A DNA stretch of 64,000 nt, from assembly GCF_000022085.1 (NCBI RefSeq), contig NC_011894.1, positions 5,788,001 to 5,852,000 of the forward strand, written 5' to 3'. The notes under the pieces are model-generated. The model was given only the letters and a program-made list of their open reading frames with translations, was not told the origin of the DNA and ran no database searches. The stretch is from Methylobacterium nodulans ORS 2060. Lineage in GTDB: Bacteria > Pseudomonadota > Alphaproteobacteria > Rhizobiales > Beijerinckiaceae. The number at the start of each line of letters is the position of its first letter. Within the stretch, counting starts at the first letter, position 1. Made by a program: the position numbers and the translations under genes. Positions 16,971-25,609 of this stretch are shown one piece after another.

Positions 16971-17322
16971 GTCGACCCTGCACGCGTGAGGCCGGCCCAT
17001 GCGCATGAGCGGGAGTATGGGATGCGTTATGGTGCGTCCAGACAGTCCTCGGCAGCATTCCGAGCTGCTCCGGGCGGAGCGCCCGTCGAGGCCGAGTAGA
17101 ACGGCCTCCAGAGGGCCGTGGCGGAGGCGCGGCTAGTCTGTTGTGATCTTCAGCGACCAGAGGCGCCGCGGGGCTCCCGGCGAGCGTGGGATGCAACCAG
17201 GTGTGGCGCTGCGGTCGCAGCCTGGTGCCAACTCCCTGCGCTCGCACGAACGGCATAGCTTTCAGGCTCAAGCTTCGTATCCTCTGCTGAGCCGGCGAAG
17301 GCTTTGCGAGCGAAGGGGCGCC
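16971..17322. other. Gap without a recognisable gene
   Basis: No supported gene on either strand. It should hold the promoter of the secreted protein at 17323. Confidence 0.5.
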
Positions 17323-17580
17323 ATGAACATCAAGACGATCGTTGCCTGCTTGGGGTTCTCCCTCCTCGCGCTCTCCTCCCCGGCGCTCTCGCAAGGCACG
17401 CCAGAGCAGCAACAAGCTTGCACACCGGACGCGATGAACCTTTGCAGCGAGTACATCCCGGATGCTGGCCGGGTGAAGACGTGCCTCATGAGCAAGAGGA
17501 GGAATCTGAGCTCGGCCTGCCGTGCAGCGATCGCGTCTGACGACCCCAAGCCTCGCAAACGGCAGCGCCGGCCCTCGTGA
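17323..17580 (+). CDS. Small secreted cysteine-rich protein (85 aa)
   Basis: A Sec signal peptide (residues 1-24, IKTIVACLGFSLLALSSPALS) is followed by CTPDAMNLCSEYIPDAGRVK and CLMSKRRNLSSACRAAI. The spacing of the four mature cysteines resembles the GLG1/Cys-rich repeat pattern (C..D..C......GRV..CL......L...C) found in periplasmic proteins of Rhizobiales. The tail is basic (KPRKRQRRPS). ATG 17323 starts the signal peptide. Function is unknown. Confidence 0.7.
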   Translation: MNIKTIVACLGFSLLALSSPALSQGTPEQQQACTPDAMNLCSEYIPDAGRVKTCLMSKRRNLSSACRAAIASDDPKPRKRQRRPS

Positions 17581-17636
17581 TCCGTGCCGATCCGGCGCGA
17601 GCACCGCGGGTTCTATCCCATCTCGCGGTGTGGTGT

Positions 17637-17847
17637 CGCGTTTCTGCTCTGCTGGCTTCACCGACGCAGGCATCCACGGCTTCATGAACCCTTCAAAAAA
17701 GTAGCGATGCATCTTTTTTGAAGGGTTCTCTAAGATGCGCTCCTGCATTCGCGCCATGAAGGTGGCCTGAAGAGGTAGGAGATCCGGCAGCCCGAGGAGG
17801 ATCCGCGCTTTTTGGGGCGTGCAGTCTACGTCTGCATGGAACTGCAT
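17637..17847 (-). pseudogene. DUF6489-like protein, altered C-terminus
   Basis: The N-terminus MQFHADVDCTPQKARILLGL, then PDLLPLQATFMARMQERI, matches the small alphaproteobacterial family that starts (M)K(F/V)..(D/E)IDCTPEEAR.FLGLPD. Normally it ends near residue 90 after an MDPE...WLP segment. Here the middle is replaced by NPSKKMHRYFFEGF, encoded by a perfect hairpin (17686-17728), and no nearby stop follows. I infer a gene damaged by a palindromic insertion, but a divergent intact gene is possible. Confidence 0.5.
17686..17728 (+). repeat. Perfect 16-bp inverted repeat with 11-nt loop
   Basis: GAACCCTTCAAAAAAG (17686-17701) pairs with CTTTTTTGAAGGGTTC (17713-17728). It has the A/T tracts of a bidirectional intrinsic terminator and lies about 100 bp after the secreted-protein stop. 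It also sits inside the DUF6489-like frame on the other strand, where an insertion is inferred. Confidence 0.7.
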
Positions 17848-17989
17848 CTTGCAGCCCTCCAGCTCGTACAATGCTGGTAGGCGGTCACAAGTTCATCAGC
17901 TTAGTGGCGGAGGGCAGCCAGTAGTCGCGACCTGCGTCCACACGTAGCAGCAGGGCCAGCGAGGTCTTCGGCATGCCCGACACCCCAAC

Positions 17990-18145
17990 ATGGGCGAGCT
18001 GTACAAGCTCAAGCACGTCACGGGCGAACAGGTGGAGGCAGCCGTTTTGGCCTATCTCGCCGACCCGACGCCCGGCATGCGGCTGACCGCGGAAGGCGTT
18101 GCGATCGACATTGCGGCCGTGATCCTCGCGAACCCCTACGCCTGA
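17990..18145 (+). CDS. Possible small protein or gene tail (51 aa)
   Basis: The frame MGELYKLKHVTGEQVEAAVL...LTAEGVAIDIAAVILANPYA has clear protein character and ends in a clean TGA. No Shine-Dalgarno is seen before ATG 17990. It may be the 3' end of a longer, truncated gene. I do not recognise a family. Confidence 0.35.
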   Translation: MGELYKLKHVTGEQVEAAVLAYLADPTPGMRLTAEGVAIDIAAVILANPYA

Positions 18146-18481
18146 GAGGTGTTCGCACGGCAGAATGCCCCCGAGGCTAGGCCAGCGTAGCGGTTCGCAG
18201 GTGCCCGATGCCTCAGAGCATGAGTATGCTCAGCTTGCGACAGATCTTCAACATTTTCAGTTTGTGCTTGTTGACAGAACCTGACCTAAGAAGCGGCGCA
18301 AGGCCGGGTACGATAGTCCGGGGAGTTATCCTTCGACGGCAACGCTGAACGACATGATGGACTCGAACGTTCACCTCGACCACGCCCACCAAATGTGAGC
18401 CGCTTGCGGCGGTCGGAGTGCTAGAAATAGCGCTCTGGCCGGAGCATTTGGGCGGCCGGGCGGAATTGTGGGGAGCACACG
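18146..18481. other. Gap without a recognisable gene
   Basis: No gene is supported. The sequence is less GC-rich than the surroundings and leads into the DUF4262 gene; a promoter is likely in the right half. Confidence 0.5.
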
Positions 18482-19297
18482 ATGCCCGTCACCGAGACCT
18501 CCGTGATCGGCGCGCTCACCCCCAGTGCGAGCTTCAACATTGCCAAGCGGATCCGCGACTACTTCCAGCGGCGGGCGCACGCGCGAGCAGTTGAGCAGCA
18601 GGCCGAACAGGCCCGCCTTGCGGCCTCTTTCCTCGAAGACGCATGCAGAATTGCGGACGAGCAGACCAAGGCCGCCAAGGCGACAGCCCAGGCCATCAAG
18701 GCCGTCCGAGCCGTCGAGGAAAAGATCCTGGCCGAAGCTGAAGCGCGCACCCTTTTTTATCAGCGGCTCGCCACTTCGGCGTGCGCCCGCAAGAACCTCA
18801 AGTTCAGATCGTTCATCAAAGACACGATCGAGCAGTCCGGCTTCATCATGATCAATACGCATCACTCTTCGCGCGATCCGATCATGGACACATCTTTTCG
18901 GTATACGGTTGGGTTTACCGAGCTCGGCCTTCCCGAACTGCTTATAGTCGGCCAGACTCGCAAATTAGCCCGGCATATGCTCGAACATCTGCTGAAGGAC
19001 CACAAGAGTGGAAAAAGACCTATCAACCCAATCGATGGCTTTCGGACGGTTGCCGGCGGTCATGTCTGCATGCTGCGACAGCTTCCAAAGAGCAAGGCCA
19101 ACAATACCGTTGTATTTCAGGCCCGTGATTACTACCGCCGTCATGTTGGTGTGCTGCAGGTAGTGCTCCCGGACAGCCGGGGTCGGTACCCGTGGGACAT
19201 CCGCTTCGACGGATTTGATGTGTCACAGGTAGGCATTCAGGAATCAGTCGTGAATTGGCTTACCGAGGGGCCGCCTCGCGAACAAGCACCCCACTAA
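18482..19297 (+). CDS. DUF4262 domain protein with N-terminal coiled coil
   Basis: This 271-residue protein has a long charged helix at residues 20-90 (QRRAHARAVEQQAEQARLAA, then KAAKATAQAIKAVRAVEEKI), predicted coiled coil. The C-terminal half carries the DUF4262 signature: SSRDPIMDTSFRYTVGFTEL then GLPELLIVG. Stand-alone DUF4262 proteins are about 150-170 residues, so this is a fusion. Codon use is more AT-rich than in the neighbours, suggesting transfer. The function of the family is unknown. It stands alone on the accessory region. Confidence 0.75.
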   Translation: MPVTETSVIGALTPSASFNIAKRIRDYFQRRAHARAVEQQAEQARLAASFLEDACRIADEQTKAAKATAQAIKAVRAVEEKILAEAEARTLFYQRLATSACARKNLKFRSFIKDTIEQSGFIMINTHHSSRDPIMDTSFRYTVGFTELGLPELLIVGQTRKLARHMLEHLLKDHKSGKRPINPIDGFRTVAGGHVCMLRQLPKSKANNTVVFQARDYYRRHVGVLQVVLPDSRGRYPWDIRFDGFDVSQVGIQESVVNWLTEGPPREQAPH

Positions 19298-19552
19298 GGC
19301 TAAGATAACTGTGACATCCTACTTCGAGAACAGCAGCGCCTTGGGCTCACCACCTCGAACTGCCCGTCGTAAGACAGCGCCCAGGCTCGTGCCTCGCCTT
19401 TGTGATCGCACGCACACGGTCTGAGGAGCGGCATCGGTGCTTGGGCATCGGCTTCGGCTCCGCTCAATCCGGGCAAGACTCGCTCGGGCACCGATGATAG
19501 GACAAAATCAGAACATGCACGCTGCCTAGAGGGAGCAGTACCGAGGCAAGCC

Positions 19553-19807
19553 ATGGCGATCGCGACCACCTACCTGATCCAAACGTTCGAACTCCGGAAG
19601 AAGCGCCTCGTGCCGGGTACCCGCGATGTGGCGCCAACCGGGAGCGGCGCGCTCAAGCGGGCCGAGGCGATTGCGACCCGCAAGCCGGGCGCAGCGGCTC
19701 TCCAGATCCGGGCCGACAACGAGACCGGCGAGCTGGAGAGCGTCGTGATCCTCGGGCGCTTCGGCGAGGTGCCGGAGGACTTCGCGGAGATGGTCGCGGG
19801 CGGGTAG
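19553..19807 (+). CDS. Hypothetical protein (84 aa)
   Basis: The sequence MAIATTYLIQTFELRKKRLV ... IATRKPGAAALQI ... VVILGRFGEVPEDF is typical of a small conserved Methylobacterium-type protein with a mixed alpha/beta pattern. No domain is known to me. It ends 3 bp before the zinc-ribbon gene, so the two form an operon. Confidence 0.6.
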   Translation: MAIATTYLIQTFELRKKRLVPGTRDVAPTGSGALKRAEAIATRKPGAAALQIRADNETGELESVVILGRFGEVPEDFAEMVAGG

Positions 19808-19810
19808 CCG

Positions 19811-20149
19811 ATGCGCCGCGGCCGAGGCGACGAGAGCGGTCCGCCCTCCACTACGGCCGAGTTGCGCGCCGAGGGCATCACCACGGTCGAGGTCTACTGC
19901 CGGCGCATCGGCTGCGGGCACCGCGCCGTCATCGCGACGGATCGATTCCCGGATGATCTGTCCTCGGATCGCTTCGCCTTCCGCCTGCGCTGCTCCCGCT
20001 GCGGGGCGCGCCGACCGGAGGTCCGCCGGGACATGCTCGCCCACTCTGCTCAGATCCACGCCGAGACCGGGTGGGGCATGAGGGCGTCCGGCCCGCTGCC
20101 GGCGCACCACAAGGTGGTCGGGCGGGACGTGCCGGATGAGAAGGGCTGA
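19811..20149 (+). CDS. Small zinc-ribbon protein (112 aa)
   Basis: Two Cys groups, VYCRRIGCGH and LRCSRCGARR, could bind one zinc. The C-terminus WGMRASGPLPAHHKVVGRD is shared with the fragments at 16656-16868 and 46244-46500, so it is a local gene family. It follows the 84-residue protein by 3 bp and is followed at once by a terminator hairpin. Function unknown. Confidence 0.65.
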   Translation: MRRGRGDESGPPSTTAELRAEGITTVEVYCRRIGCGHRAVIATDRFPDDLSSDRFAFRLRCSRCGARRPEVRRDMLAHSAQIHAETGWGMRASGPLPAHHKVVGRDVPDEKG

Positions 20150-20156
20150 AACGAAG

Positions 20157-20186
20157 AAGCCCGCCGCGGCGGGGCTGGGTGGGCTT
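20157..20186 (+). terminator. GC-rich hairpin (AAGCCC...GGGCTT)
   Basis: AAGCCCGCC pairs with GGGTGGGCTT, with one G-T pair, 8 bp after the zinc-ribbon stop. The same stem type occurs at 7600, 16875 and 59798, always behind genes. Confidence 0.6.
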
Positions 20187-20907
20187 GCAGGTACTGGGCG
20201 CGGGGCGCATCACGGCCAAAACCCAATCAGCTTGGCTATGAAGAGGCTGCAAGGGGTGGGAAGCAACCCTCTGCGCCTGCGCCTGCAATGACCGGAGCTG
20301 ACCCGCTCCGGACCTTCGGAATGCGCGTGCTGAATGTTCGGTCCGGCGCATATTCCGGACATCTGCTATTTCGCAGTTGGGTTTCTGCACACAGGCCACG
20401 GTGACTGGAGCGCCGCGCAGGGCGCAATTCGAGCGTTCGGCAAAGGGCTGGTCGGTGTTGGCAAATCCGTCCCTGACGCTTCGCCCCCTCGAGCACCGGA
20501 TGCCGCCGCTCCCACGACACGTCCCGGGTTACAAAGAGGTGGCCTCAGCGATGCGGGACGAGCACGCATGGGGCTCGCCAACGGTCATGCTTGAACGTCA
20601 GCAATGGCGCGTGATGGCCGGCCATTGTCTCGTTCGGGCCGTCGGTGTCTCCAGCGATCAAGCGGCGGTTGGCCGGCACATATCCAATGGGGATTGCTGG
20701 CAGATCCAAGCTCGCGTCACTTGGCTCGCCAAGCGGAACAGCAGCGTGAGCCGATAGTCCCAGCGAACGGCGGTGTCGCACGATCTACGCTCCTCCCAAC
20801 CTGTCCGACGAAGGCTCTCCTAACACTCGCCCGTTCCCGGTTTGGGCCCGGTGCCCAGCGCAGGCGCTGATGGTCCTGAACGCATTGAAGAGAGACAGGA
20901 GGCATGC
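20187..20907. other. Long gap without a supported gene
   Basis: About 720 bases. Open frames on both strands lack start signals and protein character. I see no repeat of note. The promoter for the secreted protein at 20908 is probably in the right end. Confidence 0.5.
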
Positions 20908-21297
20908 ATGCGCTTCATCGGCATTGCTGCGGTCGTCCCACTCCTAGTCGTTCCTCACACTGCATCCGCGGACATCAAGCGTCACAAGGCTGTCCCGGAG
21001 ACGTTTTGGGGCCAGTGGGTCCTGGCCGACCAATCGTGTATCAAAAATGATCAACCGGCCCTCTCGATCACCGCGTCGGCTTACACCCGCGCCGACTCGC
21101 GATGCACGATAGACTGGGTCGACGAAACCGCAGGACGAGCCGGCCCAATCTACTCCGCTCACATGCGATGCTCGACCGGCGAACAGCCGCAGCCGTCGAT
21201 AGCGAACCTGATCCTCGTTTCGAGGGAGAACAACGTGGTCTCGCTGGGTCCGGACTTCAAAAGTCTCCAGAGCTATCAGCGCTGTCCAGCCGAGTGA
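20908..21297 (+). CDS. Secreted hypothetical protein (129 aa)
   Basis: A Shine-Dalgarno GACAGGAGG precedes ATG 20908. A Sec signal peptide (residues 1-21, MRFIGIAAVVPLLVVPHTAS, cut after SA) is followed by a mature domain with four or more cysteines (DQSCIKN, SRCTIDW, HMRCSTG, YQRCPAE) that could form disulfides. The domain TFWGQWVLADQSCIK resembles small lipocalin-like stress proteins of Rhizobiales, but the family is not certain. Confidence 0.65.
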   Translation: MRFIGIAAVVPLLVVPHTASADIKRHKAVPETFWGQWVLADQSCIKNDQPALSITASAYTRADSRCTIDWVDETAGRAGPIYSAHMRCSTGEQPQPSIANLILVSRENNVVSLGPDFKSLQSYQRCPAE

Positions 21298-21394
21298 GAG
21301 CCGAAGCCTCGCACAAGCGGCCGGAGTGACGGTCCCGGGCCGCGCCGCCGGCAGCCGGAGATCCAGAAGCCGAGAAACGAGATCCACGACAGCG

Positions 21395-21405
21395 CCCCCC
21401 CCCCC
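21395..21405 (+). repeat. Run of 11 cytosines upstream of a membrane-protein gene
   Basis: The homopolymer lies 38 bp before ATG 21443, just ahead of its Shine-Dalgarno region. Such tracts slip in replication and could vary promoter spacing or the leader. It may also be a sequencing artefact. Confidence 0.8.
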
Positions 21406-21442
21406 GCTGCGCTTGCTCCCATCCTAACTCAGGAGGTAGCCC

Positions 21443-22102
21443 ATGAGCCCCTTGCCGGAGCGAACTGAGTCCCTGACAGCACCGCCGACGGACCCCAGCG
21501 GCCCCATCGCGGGGCGGCCCGGGCATTCATTGGCTCGGCGCGCCATCGATGAGGCCGAGCGTTATCTCTGGTTTGCCCTCTACCTCATCGTCATCTTGGG
21601 GACGTTGATCCTCTTCAGCCTCAACATCTACGCCCGCATCGACCAGGATGTCCCGCGCTACCCGGGCTACCACTTCTACGCGCTCGGCCTGATCAACGCC
21701 CTCGTGTTTGCCAAGATCATGCTGATCGCCGAGGCGGCAGGCGTGGGCTCCAGGTTCATCGGGCGCCGCTTGGAGGCGGGACGGCTCGTCATGGTGATCC
21801 TCTATCGCGCGCTGGCATTCACCGTCGTCCTGGTCGCGGCCTATGTACTGGAGGCGGTGCTGGAGGGGGCATGGCATGGGAAGGCGGTGGGGCAGGTCCT
21901 CCCGGAGATCGCTGGTGGCCCGCTCGGCCTGGTCTCGCTCGCCTGGATCATGCTGGTGGCCCTGGTTCCCTATTTCGCTTACCGCGAGCTCGGTCGCGTG
22001 CTCGGCCACGCGAGGTTGCAGGCGATCATGCTGAAGCCCGGCGGGACCTTCCGGGATGGCGCCGATCCGCAGACTGCGTCCCAGTCCCGGTTCGCGGCCT
22101 GA
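21443..22102 (+). CDS. Integral membrane protein (219 aa), function unknown
   Basis: AGGAGGT precedes ATG 21443. After a hydrophilic N-terminus of about 40 residues there are four hydrophobic helices: LWFALYLIVILGTLILFSL, FYALGLINALVFAKIMLIAE, MVILYRALAFTVVLVAAYVL and LGLVSLAWIMLVALVPYFAY. The tail is cytoplasmic. I recognise no transporter motif. It has no close operon partner. Confidence 0.75.
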   Translation: MSPLPERTESLTAPPTDPSGPIAGRPGHSLARRAIDEAERYLWFALYLIVILGTLILFSLNIYARIDQDVPRYPGYHFYALGLINALVFAKIMLIAEAAGVGSRFIGRRLEAGRLVMVILYRALAFTVVLVAAYVLEAVLEGAWHGKAVGQVLPEIAGGPLGLVSLAWIMLVALVPYFAYRELGRVLGHARLQAIMLKPGGTFRDGADPQTASQSRFAA

Positions 22103-22305
22103 GGCTGATATGAACCTGCGAGGGTAGGGTGCTCAGATGGGCGATCATGGCACTGTTCCCCAAGTCGTACCCTGCCGCGCGCATGCGTCACCTCGTGGGC
22201 GTGAGGAGAGGCACTCTCCACACGGGCCGATCTCGTGCTTGATCGAACGGGACCTTAACGAGGACAGGCAATGGTCGGGGTGCCCTCAGCCCTGCCGGAT
22301 CAGGA

Positions 22306-23739
22306 CTAGGGTGGAAGCACCGGGCCAGCTGAGGCGGGGGGCGTCCGCTGCGATACGACGAGCGTTGGCGCAGGCCGGGATCCCGTATCCGGCTCGAGGC
22401 TTGCCCGTCGCTGGTCGAGGGCGTGCCGCGCATGCGCCAGGGCCGTCGAAAAGGCCGACATCCGGTCGGTGTCGCCGCCCCCGGGCGACCGGCCCAGCAC
22501 GGCCGAGACGAGCTGGTGGAACTCGCTCTCCAATGCGGCGATCTCTGTCCCGTCGGCGCGCGGCGCCGCGTCGGCAATCTCGACCAGCCGCTTGATCGGC
22601 CGCCAATCCGCCTCCGACCGACGCCGGTTCCAGCGGGCCGACGCGGCCGCGAAGAACGACCCGGCAAGGCTGACCACAAGGCCGCCGACATAGAAATATT
22701 GCTGGAACTGGTCGAAGAAGCTCTGGTCCCCGTTGCTAAGGTAGGCTGCGACGCCCGGGTGGACGGGCAGGATTGGGCTCTTGTCGTCGGGATCGGGCGC
22801 CTCGATCTGGTTGGCAAGCGGCGTGATGGCCACGAGCTTGGCCTTCGTGGTCAGGATCGAGCGGGCGATGGCCGCGGCCACGACATTGGGCATCAATTCC
22901 GACGCGGCGAACCGATAGGTGACGGCCAGCGTCGTGACGGTGTCGCTCGGTGTGGCGGGCCTCGCCCGGAACGCCCCGGCGGGCACGTCGATCGACTCGA
23001 AGCCGGGGAAGCGCTTGCCGATGGTCTCCGCCTCGTCGAGCCCGAGGATACCCGGGGTCCCCTTCGTCGCGCGCGCGATCGCGGCGACCACGTCGACGAC
23101 CTCGCCCGGCGCCATGGGACCGACCGTGAGGACCGCCGCCAGCTTCTTCTGCTGGACGGCCTTGGCAAGTTCGTCGACCGACAGGAAGGTCCTGCTGACG
23201 TCCTTCGCGGGCACGTCGAAGTAGGACAGAACCGTGTCGAGGACCTGGGCATTGGAGGCCTGCAGCGGCCCGGACGGAATGCCGATGGTCTTGCCCGCCA
23301 GGTTCGCGATGGAGCTGACATGGCTGTGGGGCGGCAGGACGAAGGCAACGACGTCCCTGCGCAGGATCACGATGGTCTGGGCGTTGGCGGGCGGTGCCGC
23401 GTCGCTGCGCACGATGGCGAGGTCGGTCCGGCCCTCCTCCAGCGCCTTGGCGCTCCCGGCGAGGTCGCTTACCTGCACGAGCTCAAGGTTGACGCGGGGG
23501 TGCTGGACCTTGGAGACGGACACGAAGGCCGTGATGAAGCGGTGGGCGGTGCTGCCGGGCGGGCCCGTGGTGATGCGCAGGTTGGCGTGCGGCGACCAGA
23601 AATGAGCGACCGCGAACACGGCAGCGACACCGAGCAGGAGGACTACGACGAGGGCGAGGCGTCCCCATCTCCTGGGCTGCGGCACGACAGTGACAGCCGT
23701 CTCGGGAGCCGGAGAAGTGGACCTTGCGTCTGGCGCCAT
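22306..23739 (-). CDS. TAXI family TRAP transporter solute-binding protein, membrane anchored
   Basis: This 477-residue protein has an N-terminal helix (LALVVVLLLGVAAVFAVAHF), then a TAXI-type periplasmic binding domain (about 50-330). Its features are ITTGPPGSTAHRFITAF, DLAIVRSDAAP and IANLAGKTIGIPSGP. A second helix near 355 (YFYVGGLVVSLAGSFFAAAS) is followed by a cytoplasmic helical tail of about 100 residues. Two-helix TAXI proteins of this kind usually lack a neighbouring TRAP permease, and none is present. They may act as sensors rather than importers; that is inference. Confidence 0.8.
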   Translation of the reverse strand: MAPDARSTSPAPETAVTVVPQPRRWGRLALVVVLLLGVAAVFAVAHFWSPHANLRITTGPPGSTAHRFITAFVSVSKVQHPRVNLELVQVSDLAGSAKALEEGRTDLAIVRSDAAPPANAQTIVILRRDVVAFVLPPHSHVSSIANLAGKTIGIPSGPLQASNAQVLDTVLSYFDVPAKDVSRTFLSVDELAKAVQQKKLAAVLTVGPMAPGEVVDVVAAIARATKGTPGILGLDEAETIGKRFPGFESIDVPAGAFRARPATPSDTVTTLAVTYRFAASELMPNVVAAAIARSILTTKAKLVAITPLANQIEAPDPDDKSPILPVHPGVAAYLSNGDQSFFDQFQQYFYVGGLVVSLAGSFFAAASARWNRRRSEADWRPIKRLVEIADAAPRADGTEIAALESEFHQLVSAVLGRSPGGGDTDRMSAFSTALAHARHALDQRRASLEPDTGSRPAPTLVVSQRTPPASAGPVLPP

Positions 23740-23927
23740 CGTCGCAGTCCCCAGTCGTCGATCTCTGCTTACGTCGGCGTGCAGGTGCGCCGCTGCGCCT
23801 TTCAGCCGTCGCGGCAGCCGCTGTCTTGTTCCTGAACCTTTACCTCAGTGCCGCGCTGGTGCTGGTGCCTCGCACCTTACGCAGGCTGCCCTTCGTCGGC
23901 TTGATTATCGGCGACAGGCATTGGTGA
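23724..23927 (+). CDS. Possible small membrane protein
   Basis: The 67-residue frame has one strong hydrophobic segment (LSAVAAAAVLFLNLYLSAAL) and ends RRLPFVGLIIGDRHW. It starts inside the divergent TAXI gene and has no Shine-Dalgarno, so it may be chance. Confidence 0.25.
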   Translation: MRLAPSSQSPVVDLCLRRRAGAPLRLSAVAAAAVLFLNLYLSAALVLVPRTLRRLPFVGLIIGDRHW

Positions 23928-24164
23928 AGCGGGAAGACGACCGCAGGTGGGAAGGTCCGCTTTATGGCTGATACTGGCACTCCAGAGTAGGACTGCGGAA
24001 TGTCGGCTCGCGGCGCAAGGCGGTCGTCGGCTCAGCGTCCGCAGAGGGTCACAGAACTAAACCGCTTCCGCGGTAGGGGCGCGTAGTACGGCAGATGGCG
24101 TGATCAGCCGATCACGGCCTGTTCGAAGATCGCGGGGTCCCCTGGTCTCGGACAGGAGCCCCTC

Positions 24165-24557
24165 ATGAGCAACCAAGCCGTCAGCCTGCTGCGCCGCCGC
24201 ATGATCGAGGACATGACCATCCGGCACTTCAGTGCCAAGACGCAGGCCGACTACATCCGCGCCGTGAGAACCTTCGCGGCCTTTCTCGGTCAGTCACCCG
24301 ATCAGGCCGAGCCAGATGACCTGCGTCGCTTCCAGCTGCACATGGCCGCCCAGGGCGCATCCCCGGCCACGATGAACGCCGCCGTCTCAGCCCTGCGCTT
24401 CTTCTTTGGCGTCACCCTCGGCTGGGTCGGCTTCGGCAACCGGCTCGCCACCGTCCGCTCGCCCGAGCGTCTGCCGGTGGTGCTCAGTCCCGATGAAGTC
24501 GCCCGCCTGCTCGGCTGCACACCGGGGCTGAAGTACCGCGCCGCCGGTCTGGCCCGC
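24165..24557 (+). pseudogene. Tyrosine recombinase/integrase, N-terminal fragment
   Basis: MSNQAVSLLRRRMIEDMTIR, then FSAKTQADYIRAVRTFAAFL, is the SAM-like core-binding domain of integrases of the kind that accompany IS91-type elements. It continues to SPDEVARLLGCTPGLKYRAA, the start of the catalytic domain. At about 24550 it runs into antisense prophage tail sequence. The catalytic R-H-R-Y residues are lost, so it is inactive. The junction marks a deletion or insertion endpoint. Confidence 0.85.
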
Positions 24558-25199
24558 GTCTCGTGGATCCCAGGTCCGCAGGAGGCGTGCGACGGCATAG
24601 ACCTGCGGCGCGCCCTGGCTGTAGACCTTGTTGAAGTTCTTCTCGGCGACGGGCTTGAGCGTCAGGACGGTGTAGGCGAGCCCATCGAGGCGCCGCGTCT
24701 CATCCCAGCCGAGCAGCGTCGCGAGCGTCTGTGAGCGCGCCTGCGTCGGCAGCGTACCGAGGTGCGTCTCGACCGCGGCGTTGCCCATCATGGGCGCCGG
24801 CTGATTAAGCCCGCCGAGCGCGCCGTTATACGCTTGGTCTTTCGGGATCCCGGTGGGGATATCGTTGAGCAGCCACGTCTCGATGCCGTCCCAGGGGCCG
24901 ACGCCGTGGACGATGCCGTCGAGGTACCAGCCGCCCGGCGCCTCGAACGCGAACTTGGCGCCGCCAAGCTTGTCGAGCCCGTAGCCGGCGATGAGGGGCG
25001 GCAGCGCCTGCTTCAGCTGGTACTGCTGGCTTGAGACCTTCTGCTTTTGCTGGCCCGGTTGCAGCGCCATTTGCAAGGCGAGCGACGCGCCGGCCACCAG
25101 AGCATACGAAACGATTTGGCTGACCGCGAAAACGGCAGTCGAGGAGAGCGCTGTACTGGCGAGCGCCGAGGCGATGACGGGAGCGATGACGGCGGGCAT
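24557..25199 (-). pseudogene. Phage tail tip (gpJ-like) protein, 3'-truncated
   Basis: The start MPAVIAPVIASALASTALSS with a hydrophobic N-terminal region, then GQQKQKVSSQQYQLKQALPP and a beta-rich region (YAVARLLRTWDPRDAG), resembles the first about 210 residues of alphaproteobacterial phage host-specificity or tail-tip proteins. These are normally around 1000 residues. ATG 25199 overlaps the previous stop. Coding is cut by the integrase fragment at about 24557. Confidence 0.7.
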
Positions 25200-25609
25200 C
25201 AGGCGAGGCTCCAGGCGGCGAGGACCGGGAAGGGGGCGCAGATCACGCCGCGCTCGGCCTTGGCGGCCCAGCCGGTGCGCGTGCGGATGGCGAGGGCGGG
25301 CCCGACCGGGGTGTCCACCACGGCGACATCGCCGATCGCCGGCTCGCGCGTCTCGGCGAAGCCGGCGGACGCCATGAGGCCGCGCACCTGGGCCACGAAG
25401 CCGCCGAGCCGCCGGATGTGCCGGCCGGCGCCGATCGCCGTCCTGTAGCGGCCACGCAGCCCGCCTGCCGGATCGATGCCGCAGCGGGCCTTGACCCAAT
25501 CCGCGGCCCAGAGCGCGCAATCGCATGTGCCCCAAGCGAAGGGGGTCCGCGAGCCGGCGCGCAGGTGGTCCACCAGCAGCACGGCGGTGTCAGGCGGCGG
25601 CGAGCGCAT
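25199..25609 (-). CDS. Phage tail assembly protein, NlpC/P60-like (DUF6950 type)
   Basis: This 136-residue protein has FAWGTCDCALWAADWVKARC near the start, the Cys-containing motif of the small tail-associated peptidase-like family. GFAETREPAIGDVAVVDTP follows. It lies between the small protein upstream and the tail-tip gene downstream with overlapping stops and starts, the usual order in tail modules. It still looks intact, unlike its neighbours. Confidence 0.7.
   Translation of the reverse strand: MRSPPPDTAVLLVDHLRAGSRTPFAWGTCDCALWAADWVKARCGIDPAGGLRGRYRTAIGAGRHIRRLGGFVAQVRGLMASAGFAETREPAIGDVAVVDTPVGPALAIRTRTGWAAKAERGVICAPFPVLAAWSLA

Noticed and set aside
16768..17871. A long minus-strand frame including the DUF6489-like start
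   Set aside because: Only the first about 70 codons look like protein; the rest is antisense to the secreted protein and repeats.
20377..20757. A 126-codon open frame in the 20.2-20.9 kb gap
   Set aside because: No ribosome-binding site and no protein-like pattern; several equally long frames overlap it.
22423..23835. A 470-codon open frame opposite the TAXI gene
   Set aside because: It has no domain and an abnormal composition, so it is a shadow.
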